NCBI GenBank assembly: GCA_016207445.1
Contig: JACQPS010000320.1
Location: 1-6,483 of the forward strand
Direction of reading: 5' to 3'
Source: Gemmatimonadota bacterium
Lineage (GTDB): Bacteria; Gemmatimonadota; Gemmatimonadetes; Longimicrobiales; RSA9
Length of the DNA: 6,483 nt
Shown: in pieces, positions 1-5,244 of the stretch
How positions within the stretch are numbered: the stretch's first letter is position 1
Layout: each line of letters opens with the position of its first letter
The notes under the pieces: generated by a model
Seen by the model: only the letters and a program-made list of their open reading frames with translations
What the model was told of the DNA's origin: nothing
Databases searched by the model: none
Translations under genes and position numbers: made by a program

Positions 1-2
1 CG

Positions 3-1097
3 GGGGCGTTCCTGGACACCCCCACGTTCCCGGGTTTCGTCATGGACGTGAACGCGTCCGTGGGCGGCACGTTCTCGCGGCAGGTCTACCTCGGCCCGCA
101 GGGCGACACCATCCCGAGCGACATCGTCGCGGGCCAGGCGATCGAATGGCAGACGGGAACCGGCAACGCCCGCGCGCTGCTGACCGGCAAGCTGGCGCCG
201 CTCGCCTTCAGTCAATACCGGCTCGAGTGGCAGGACCGGCCCTATGGTCCGGGCGAGGAGTTCCGGGTCAGCGCCGGCTTGCAGGACCGGTTCACCGAAT
301 CCGTGAACGCGCGCGCGACCGCCGCCACCTCGCTCGCGCAGGACACGGCGCTCGTGCGCAGGATCAATCAGGCGCTCGGCACCGACTCCGTGGCCGGCCT
401 CACGCTCGAGGCGCTCGCGTTCCCGTTCGAGGTGACGAACGTCACCGAGTCGCGGGACGTGCAGATCGCCATCGTGCAGCACCGCACGACCGTCCTGCTC
501 GGCCAGGGCGCCGACACGCAGCGCGTGAGTGTGCCCGCCGGCAAGTGGACGCCGGGCGACCGGCTCGTGTTCCTCGAGGTGGTCAATGACACGCTCCGGC
601 CGACCTGGCACGCCGTGATCGGCTGCACCTCGACGCTGCGCATCACCTGTGACGCCACCGCGACCGCCGGCTACGCCGCCGTGGTCGAGAACGGCGTCAC
701 GCAGGATGTCATTTACTTCCGTCCGCTCGTTGCGGGAGCCGACTTCACGGCGACGGTCGCTGCGGAGCGGGTCGACGCGGTCGCGCGCAAAGACGACCTG
801 AAGACGATCAAGGTCGTTCCCAATCCGTACGTGGTTTTCTCCGAGTTCGAGCGCAGCGCTTCCGCGCGCGTAATCAAGTTCACGCACGTGCCCGACGAAG
901 GCCGGCTCCGCATCTACACGATCTCCGGGCAGTTCGTGCAGGAGATCCGCTGGAGCGAGGGCGACCTGAACGGGACCGGGGACCTGGAGTGGAACCTCCG
1001 GACCCGGGAGAACACCGAGCTGGCGTACGGGCTCTACATCTGGGTGCTCGACAGCCCCGCCGGCACGGCGCGCGGCAAGTTCGTGGTCATTCGCTGA
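3..1097 (+). CDS. Secreted protein with C-terminal Por-type sorting / FlgD-like Ig domain (5' end missing)
   Basis: This is the 3' part of a larger gene. The frame is open from base 3 with no stop, and the ATG at 42 has no ribosome site before it, so it is taken as an internal methionine; 364 codons are visible. The last ~100 residues (about 795-1094) have the layout of a type IX (Por) sorting domain or the related FlgD-like Ig fold. They contain a VVPNPY motif (PNPY at 819-830), then an IKFTHVP strand, an RIYTISGQFVQEI strand pair, a Gly/Asp turn, and a final YGLYIWVL...GKFVVIR strand. Upstream, FPFEVTNVT and GKWTPGDRLVFLEV resemble segments common in long extracellular proteins of this kind. 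Two cysteines (624-626 and 648-650) could form a disulfide. By family knowledge such proteins cross the outer membrane and stay on the surface or are released; the actual cargo function is not visible. The next gene, a PorV/PorQ relative 22 bp downstream, fits this reading. Confidence 0.8.
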   Translation, partial: GAFLDTPTFPGFVMDVNASVGGTFSRQVYLGPQGDTIPSDIVAGQAIEWQTGTGNARALLTGKLAPLAFSQYRLEWQDRPYGPGEEFRVSAGLQDRFTESVNARATAATSLAQDTALVRRINQALGTDSVAGLTLEALAFPFEVTNVTESRDVQIAIVQHRTTVLLGQGADTQRVSVPAGKWTPGDRLVFLEVVNDTLRPTWHAVIGCTSTLRITCDATATAGYAAVVENGVTQDVIYFRPLVAGADFTATVAAERVDAVARKDDLKTIKVVPNPYVVFSEFERSASARVIKFTHVPDEGRLRIYTISGQFVQEIRWSEGDLNGTGDLEWNLRTRENTELAYGLYIWVLDSPAGTARGKFVVIR

Positions 1098-1119
1098 TCC
1101 CGGGAAAGGAGATTCTCCG

Positions 1120-2244
1120 ATGTCTCGCTATCCCGCACTGTTGGCGTTGGTGCTGCTGCCGCTGGTCACGGCTCCCGCATTGGGCCAGACCAGCGGGACT
1201 ACGCTGAGCCCGACCGACGAGACCGAAGCCACGCGCGTCGCCACGCGCGGCGCCAACTTCCTGAGCCTCCCGGTCGGCGCGCGCGCCCAGGCGCTCGGCG
1301 GCGCGTACACGGCCATCGCATCCGGCGTGTCGGCCCTGTACTGGAACACGGCCGCGATCGCGTTCGACGAGCGCATCCGCATCGGCGGCAGCCTCTCGAA
1401 CCTGTACGACGACCTGGACGTGCAGCACATCTTCGCCGGCTTCATCCTGCCGGTGGGCTTCAACCGCTTCGCCGTGAGCCTGAACCAGCTCTCGAGCGGC
1501 GACATCGTCCGCACCGACTTCGAGTTCCCCGAGGGCGGCAACCCGCAGTTCGGTGAGACCTTCGAGTGGTCGGCCACCGCCGTCGGGCTGCACTACGCGC
1601 GCCTGGTGACCGACCGGCTCGCCGTGGGCGTGGCCGGCAAGTTCATCAACGAGGGCATCCCGGGCGCCGACGCGGATTTCTTTGCCGGCGACATCGGCGT
1701 CCAGTTCGAGACCGGGATCCTGGCGACCCGCCTGGCGGCCGCCTTCTTCAACCTGGGCTCGGACTCGCACGTCGATGGAGCGCTGGTGCGCCGGCGCGTC
1801 GAGCAGAGCTCGCTGGTCGAGCGGACCGGCACGCTCGACACGCGCCGCACGCTCGACATCGGTCTGCTCACGAACGAGGTCGAGCTGCCGACGGGGTTCC
1901 GCTTCGGCATCGCCACCGATCTGGTCGGCCGCGCCGAGGCGCTGCTCGGCCCGTCGGGCATGCACCGCTTCCAGGCGATGCTCGATGTGGCCGATGGCAC
2001 GGACACGCCGCTCTCGCCCACCGTCGGCCTGGAGTACAGCTTCCGCGACATCCTCTACCTCCGGGGCGGGAAGCGCTGGGCCAACGAGGAGCAGATCTCG
2101 CGCGATTTCTCGCACCTGCTGTCCTTCGGCGGCGGGCTGGCCGTGCCGCTGCCCGGCGGCAGGCGGCTGATGTTCGATTACGCGTTCACCGACGCGGGCG
2201 ACCTCCAGAACGTGCAATCGTTCGCACTCGAGCTGGCGTTCTGA
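1120..2244 (+). CDS. PorV/PorQ-family outer-membrane barrel protein
   Basis: This complete 374-residue protein is a likely FadL-type outer-membrane barrel. In PorV-like relatives the role is to collect type IX secretion substrates or help attach them to the surface. The start is fixed by an AAAGGAG site at 1105-1111, 8 nt before the ATG. A signal peptide covers residues 1-22, with predicted cleavage after ALG and before Q23. The family signature follows: GARAQALGGAYTA (53-65) and SALYWNTAAIAF (71-82), matching the usual pattern of ARA.A.GGA followed by YWNPAGLA. The central Pro and Gly of that second motif are Thr and Ala here. Near the C-terminus are GLEYSFRDILYLRGGKRW (303-320), SFGGGLAVPL (335-344) and DYAFTD (353-358), and the chain ends in Phe, as many outer-membrane barrels do. 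It sits directly after the sorting-domain gene and 13 bp before the next barrel gene. The family call is strong; its role for that specific cargo is inferred. Confidence 0.9.
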   Translation: MSRYPALLALVLLPLVTAPALGQTSGTTLSPTDETEATRVATRGANFLSLPVGARAQALGGAYTAIASGVSALYWNTAAIAFDERIRIGGSLSNLYDDLDVQHIFAGFILPVGFNRFAVSLNQLSSGDIVRTDFEFPEGGNPQFGETFEWSATAVGLHYARLVTDRLAVGVAGKFINEGIPGADADFFAGDIGVQFETGILATRLAAAFFNLGSDSHVDGALVRRRVEQSSLVERTGTLDTRRTLDIGLLTNEVELPTGFRFGIATDLVGRAEALLGPSGMHRFQAMLDVADGTDTPLSPTVGLEYSFRDILYLRGGKRWANEEQISRDFSHLLSFGGGLAVPLPGGRRLMFDYAFTDAGDLQNVQSFALELAF

Positions 2245-2257
2245 TCGGAGAGGGATC

Positions 2258-2932
2258 ATGAGACTACGAGCCCAGGCCTTGACCATCGCCTTTCTCAGCG
2301 GCTTCGCCGCGGCGGCTCCCGCGCAGGTCGCGTCCGGTCAGTTCCAGCTCACGCCCTACGGCGGGTTCCTCTGGGCCGACAAGAGCGCGGCGCTCGACGA
2401 CGCGCCCGTCGTCGGGCTGGAAGGCGTCTATTATGCCAGCACGAACATCGCCTTCGGCTTCTACGGCAGCTTCACGCGCGGCCAGAGCGACGGCTCCTAC
2501 TTCCCCGCGATGCAGTGGGACGTGGGACCCGACACCACCCGCCTCTTTCACGTGGGCCAGGACCTGAGCATTGCGACCTACGGCGGCGTGCTCAAGCTGG
2601 GGATGACTTTCGGCCGCATCGCGCCCTACGTGGCCGGCGGCATCGGCGGCTACACCTTCTTCCTCGACCCGCAGTCGAACGACCAGCCGCAGGTCATGAG
2701 CGGCACGACCTTCGAGGCCGGCGGCGGCTTCCATCTCGGACTGACGCAGCGGACCGGCCTGCGCGTAGACGTGCGCGACGTGGTCTTCACCGACTACGAC
2801 CGCGACAAGCTGAACCCGGTGCAGGAGCGCTTCCGGAGCACCGTGTTCCTGCACGCGCGCCCGCCGGCGGCGGAGTCGACCGTTCACAACCTGCGCGCGG
2901 CCATCGGCTTCACCTATCTGCCCGGCCGCTGA
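2258..2932 (+). CDS. Small outer-membrane beta-barrel protein
   Basis: This complete 224-residue protein of unknown specific function has the look of a small OmpA-type (about eight-stranded) outer-membrane barrel. GGAG at 2247-2250, 7 nt before the ATG, supports the start. A signal peptide of 22 residues ends APA, with cleavage expected before Q23, leaving about 202 residues. The mature chain alternates polar and hydrophobic residues in short strands separated by turns: FQLTPYGGFLW (29-39), NIAFGFYGSFTRG (63-75), GGVLKLGMTFGRIAPYVAGG (109-128), FEAGGGFHLGLT (152-163), GLRVDVRDVVF (167-177), and a last strand NLRAAIGFTYLP (211-222). The stretch FTDYDRDKLNPV (177-188) is probably an extracellular loop or strand end of a kind seen in uncharacterised barrels. 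Unlike many barrels it ends LPGR rather than in Phe. It is 13 bp after the PorV-like gene, so it is almost certainly co-transcribed with it. It could be a channel or an assembly partner; the sequence does not decide. Confidence 0.82.
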   Translation: MRLRAQALTIAFLSGFAAAAPAQVASGQFQLTPYGGFLWADKSAALDDAPVVGLEGVYYASTNIAFGFYGSFTRGQSDGSYFPAMQWDVGPDTTRLFHVGQDLSIATYGGVLKLGMTFGRIAPYVAGGIGGYTFFLDPQSNDQPQVMSGTTFEAGGGFHLGLTQRTGLRVDVRDVVFTDYDRDKLNPVQERFRSTVFLHARPPAAESTVHNLRAAIGFTYLPGR

Positions 2933-2956
2933 CCAACCGCTACCAGAAGCCCAACA

Positions 2957-2969
2957 GGAGGAGCCTGTG
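2957..2969 (+). promoter_or_regulatory. Shine-Dalgarno deciding the GTG start of the lipoprotein gene
   Basis: The run AGGAGGAG at 2956-2963 puts the GGAGG core (2957-2961) 5 nt before GTG at 2967. No ATG in this frame near here leaves the lipoprotein signal intact, so GTG is the start. Confidence 0.85.
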
Positions 2970-4760
2970 CCCGCTCATTCTTGGCGCCGGATCGCAGCGC
3001 TCGCCCTCGCGCTGCCCGCCGCGGCCCTGAGCGCCTGCGAGGAGGAGAACGCCGTCGTCGACGTTACCGGCGACCATCCGATTCTGAACTTCGTCACGGC
3101 GGTCGCCGCCCCCTCGCTGCCGGGCGGCACCCTCACGCTGGCGGTCGGCATCGGCGGCTTCGATCTCACGCCGGCCGACGCCTTCGCCCGCGGCACCGGT
3201 GCCCTGGGAAACTACAAGGCCGTTCCGCCCTTCACCGGGCGCGGCTTCGATGCCACGGCGGCCGTCCGCAACAGCTCGCAGGACCCGCGCGTACCGGCCC
3301 TGGTCAGCAGTAGCGGTGCCGTGGGCCCGGTCGAGGGCCTCAGCCCGACCGCGTTCCTGGCGCTCTTCAACCCTGTCTTCACCGGTGTCGGACCGGGATT
3401 CTGGGATCTCTTCGGAGGCGTCCGCGGGCTGAAGGCGAACACGACCTACACGGTGGCGCTCGCGCGCATGGCGCTCGCTGTCAACGGGGAGCTCGATCAG
3501 GTCGAGCGCCTGCTCGGGCTGCGCGTCGCTCAGCCCGATTCCCTGTACTTCCTCGGCGGTGCCGAGAGCGGAGCCGAAACCGCCACCTGCGACTTCACGA
3601 CCGCCGTCTCCGTTAATACTGCCAGAAATCCCGTGGTGCTGGGGACGATCACCACCAACGCCAACGGCGCGGCCACCGTCGACTGTGTCCCGTTCGCGGG
3701 CGGCGACTCGCCCTGGTGGCGCAACTTCACGACCCAGACCCCGACCGGCGTGAACGATTCCACTCCCGTCGGCATCAACGGCGCCGGTGCAACGGTCAAG
3801 CCGGGCCAGTACAACTACGTCCTGATCGTGGAAGGGCAGGGGACCGCGACCAACAAGCTCCCCGACGTCGCGCCCACGCTCCGCATCCAGCTCGGCCCCG
3901 ACATCGATGCCAGCGGGAATGCCGTCGATGAAACCTTCTCACCCTTCCCGATCGCGCAGGTCAACCCGAACACCATCAAGAACCTGCCGGGCGGCACCAA
4001 CGCGTTCGCCTTCCCCGTCTCGCTCGCGCTCACGATCCGCACCCTGCCGGCGCTGTCCACCGGCACCTACAAGGCGTTCCTCGTCAAGCGCAGCACCGGC
4101 GCCAGCGTTCCGGCCACCGGCTCGTATACGGTCGACGGGAGCGCAGCCACGACGCAGGCCGCCTTCAACAGCCCCTCCGACACGTCGGTCCACACGCTGG
4201 CAGTCGACGAGCAGTCCGCCGGCGTGGCCCCGAAGGACTTCGACCGCATCGTGCTGGCCATCGAGACGGGCGACGTCGCCACCCCGAGCAACCTCTTCCT
4301 GGGCTTCGACTACCTGGACGACCGCGGCAACGCCGAGCCCAGAGATGACCGGCTGACCACCAGCGGAAGCCTGGTCTTCGGCAAGCCCAGGAGCGAAGAT
4401 GTCGAGCGGTACGTCCCCGCCGGCTCCGGCAAGGGACAGATTTTCAAGGACTCCCTCATCGTCTCCTTCCGCGGCGTCAAGCCCGCGCCCGCCGGCTGGA
4501 AGTACCAGGGCTTCATGGCGCTCCAGGACAAGACGGGCATCACGGCCGGCAGCGAGGTCCTCGTCGCCGACAGTATCGCCGTGGACGAGAACGGCAACGT
4601 CGACGTCCGCATTGGCGGTGTCACGCTCGCCAACTTCAACGCGTTCATACTTGGGCTCACGCCCGCCATCGGTACGCCGAGCGGTCTCTCGCCCTTCCTC
4701 ATTCACCTGAGCGAGGACTACAAGGCCAAGTTCGAGGACTTCTTCGGCGCGGGGAGCTGA
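2967..4760 (+). CDS. Predicted lipoprotein of unknown function with repeated beta-rich modules
   Basis: This 597-residue protein does not match a family I recognise. It starts at GTG behind a strong AGGAGG site. The N-terminus has two arginines (7-8), a hydrophobic Ala/Leu stretch (9-23), and a lipobox LSAC with the lipidated Cys at 24, followed by EEEN. It is therefore expected to be cut by signal peptidase II and anchored in a membrane, most likely the outer one. The mature chain is rich in Gly, Thr, Ala and Val and looks beta-stranded, with no transmembrane segment. Three stretches look related: about 150-240, 350-450 and 495-580. Each has a short strand, a TY or KY pair, a polar turn with TG or NG, and a closing hydrophobic segment; for example TGTYKAFLVKRSTG at 365-378 and AGWKYQGFMALQDKTG at 509-524. 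Cys 208 and 240 may form a disulfide. As the last gene of the apparent operon, it may be a surface-exposed partner of the barrels. Function is not assigned. Confidence 0.8.
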   Translation: MPAHSWRRIAALALALPAAALSACEEENAVVDVTGDHPILNFVTAVAAPSLPGGTLTLAVGIGGFDLTPADAFARGTGALGNYKAVPPFTGRGFDATAAVRNSSQDPRVPALVSSSGAVGPVEGLSPTAFLALFNPVFTGVGPGFWDLFGGVRGLKANTTYTVALARMALAVNGELDQVERLLGLRVAQPDSLYFLGGAESGAETATCDFTTAVSVNTARNPVVLGTITTNANGAATVDCVPFAGGDSPWWRNFTTQTPTGVNDSTPVGINGAGATVKPGQYNYVLIVEGQGTATNKLPDVAPTLRIQLGPDIDASGNAVDETFSPFPIAQVNPNTIKNLPGGTNAFAFPVSLALTIRTLPALSTGTYKAFLVKRSTGASVPATGSYTVDGSAATTQAAFNSPSDTSVHTLAVDEQSAGVAPKDFDRIVLAIETGDVATPSNLFLGFDYLDDRGNAEPRDDRLTTSGSLVFGKPRSEDVERYVPAGSGKGQIFKDSLIVSFRGVKPAPAGWKYQGFMALQDKTGITAGSEVLVADSIAVDENGNVDVRIGGVTLANFNAFILGLTPAIGTPSGLSPFLIHLSEDYKAKFEDFFGAGS

Positions 4761-4779
4761 GCCGCGTGAGGGCGGCCCA

Positions 4780-4793
4780 CAAACATATGTTTG
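4780..4793. promoter_or_regulatory. Perfect 14-bp AT-rich palindrome, candidate operator
   Basis: CAAACATATGTTTG reads the same on both strands, with no mismatch. It is AT-rich inside GC-rich surroundings. It lies 19 bp after the lipoprotein stop and ends 20 bp before a TTGACA box. Position and symmetry fit a binding site for a dimeric regulator of the downstream promoter. The regulator is unknown. Confidence 0.45.
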
Positions 4794-4800
4794 AAGGCGC

Positions 4801-4826
4801 CCGCCGGCGTCTCTTGACACCGGCGG
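4801..4826 (+). terminator. GC-rich hairpin after the operon, possible weak terminator
   Basis: Bases 4801-4810 pair with 4817-4826 in nine of ten positions (one C:A mismatch) around a 6-nt loop. The hairpin starts 40 bp after the lipoprotein stop, where an operon terminator would be expected. There is no T-run after it, so it would be a poor intrinsic terminator, and its 3' side overlaps the -35 box at 4814-4819. It may instead only stabilise the 3' end of the upstream message. Confidence 0.35.
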
Positions 4827-4842
4827 CCGACGCTGTCACTAT
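4814..4842 (+). promoter_or_regulatory. Candidate sigma-70-type promoter
   Basis: A perfect consensus -35 box, TTGACA (4814-4819), is followed after exactly 17 bp by CACTAT (4837-4842). That -10 box matches the consensus at three of six positions, including the important second A and final T. Transcription would begin near 4849 and run into the hairpin units and then the receptor gene, whose GTG is about 390 nt further on. The perfect -35 and the spacing make this the best promoter candidate in the window. Confidence 0.5.
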
Positions 4843-4848
4843 GACGCT

Positions 4849-4975
4849 GCCCAAGCACAGAAGACCCAGCAAAACGAGTCGGACGAAACCGTCCGCCGCT
4901 CGCTGAGCGGCGGGCTCGAACCGACCGCCTGAACGCTCGCTGAGCCATGCGGTCGGGGTTCCTTCCTGTTGTAGT
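4849..4975 (+). ncRNA. Possible small structured RNA or leader
   Basis: If the promoter at 4814-4842 works, its first ~125 nt would hold the tandem hairpin units, then the closing stem 4919-4960 (a 10-bp pairing with a 2-nt bulge) and a pyrimidine-rich stretch with several T residues (4959-4977). That order could be a short RNA ending at a weak intrinsic terminator. An extra 6-bp hairpin, 4880-4885 with 4890-4895 around the loop AAAC, competes with the base of unit one, so two folds are possible. No known RNA family was recognised. The alternative is the 5' leader of the receptor gene. Confidence 0.3.
4884..4956 (+). repeat. Imperfect tandem hairpin units sharing a 12-base core
   Basis: Two related units lie in tandem. 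Each begins CGAA(A)CCG(T/A)CCGCC (4884-4897 and 4917-4929), and each contains the identical 12-mer CGCTCGCTGAGC (4897-4908 and 4934-4945). Unit one folds as a perfect 9-bp stem, 4893-4901 with 4905-4913, around the loop GCT; one G:T and one G:C pair (4892:4914 and 4891:4915) extend it. Unit two pairs 4921-4928 with 4949-4956 in a perfect 8-bp outer stem, with the small GCTC-GCT-GAGC hairpin inside. The second unit keeps pairing although its sequence differs, which suggests that structure matters, or that this is a REP-like palindromic repeat. Confidence 0.6.
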
Positions 4976-4989
4976 CTAGACAAAACGAT

Positions 4990-5040
4990 GGGCCGGCCCG
5001 GGCGCCGGGGGCCTGGCGTGCTGGAGCGCGCCGTGGCCCC
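4990..5040. repeat. GC-rich palindrome and hairpin cluster
   Basis: GGGCCGGCCC at 4990-4999 is a perfect 10-bp palindrome. Just after it, GGGGCC (5008-5013) pairs with GGCCCC (5035-5040), and GGCG (5015-5018) pairs with CGCC (5029-5032). Together these make a strong stem of ten pairs with a small internal loop and a 10-nt apical loop. No T-run follows. It could act as a transcription pause or be an untranslated-region structure. Confidence 0.4.
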
Positions 5041-5230
5041 GGGGTTCGTGTAACCGGGCGGTGGGGCGTGAATATCGTTCCCCTTGGACGGGGTTGGGAT
5101 GCAGGCTGCCTGGTTCGTTGCAGTCAGACAGAACAGCGCACGCCGGGACCGTCGCTGCGGGCCGGGGGGTGCGTGTGTCCGGTCTCGCCCTCGTCATTGT
5201 CGAAGCCTTTCTGCCAGTCCCGTTCTTCCC

Positions 5231-5244
5231 GGGAGGATCCTGTG
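5231..5244 (+). promoter_or_regulatory. Shine-Dalgarno deciding the GTG start of the receptor gene
   Basis: GGGAGG at 5231-5236 lies 5 nt before GTG at 5242. This is the only start in the frame that leaves a complete signal peptide; the first ATG in frame comes about 75 codons later, inside the regulatory-like domain. Confidence 0.85.

Larger units (their letters stand above)
4761..5241. other. Structured intergenic region without a convincing protein gene
   Basis: These 481 bp lie between the lipoprotein stop and the receptor start. Short open frames exist on both strands, but none has a ribosome site together with a recognisable protein. Instead there are several inverted repeats: 4780-4793, 4801-4826, 4891-4915, 4919-4960, 4990-4999 and 5008-5040. 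There is also a promoter-like pair at 4814-4842. I saw no known riboswitch core for cobalamin or TPP. From about 5041 to 5230 I find nothing except a weak CCCC/GGGG dyad at 5080-5093. Confidence 0.7.

Noticed and set aside
42..44. ATG at 42 as the start of the first gene
   Set aside because: The frame is open upstream to the window edge, there is no ribosome site and no signal peptide follows, so it is an internal Met of a truncated gene.
1087..2286. Long open frame of 399 codons on the minus strand
   Set aside because: It lies antisense to the PorV-like gene, is rich in Arg, Ala and Glu, and has no ribosome site or known motif. Such frames arise from GC-rich third positions on the other strand.
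3939..4820. Open frame of 293 codons on the minus strand
   Set aside because: It is antisense to the lipoprotein gene, with biased composition and no recognisable domain.
4895..4960. tRNA-like piece on the minus strand (GGTTCGAGCC like a T-arm, GCTCAGCGAGC like a D-arm)
   Set aside because: No 7-bp acceptor stem or anticodon arm can be placed at the right distances, and the putative T-stem has a mismatch. The likeness comes from the repeated hairpin core.
4974..4981. GTCTAGAC palindrome
   Set aside because: It is only 8 bp and the flanks pair poorly; a dyad of this size is expected by chance.
5084..5112. TTGGAC as a -35 box closer to the receptor
   Set aside because: No acceptable -10 box lies 16-18 bp downstream; TTGCAG at 5118 fails in the same way.
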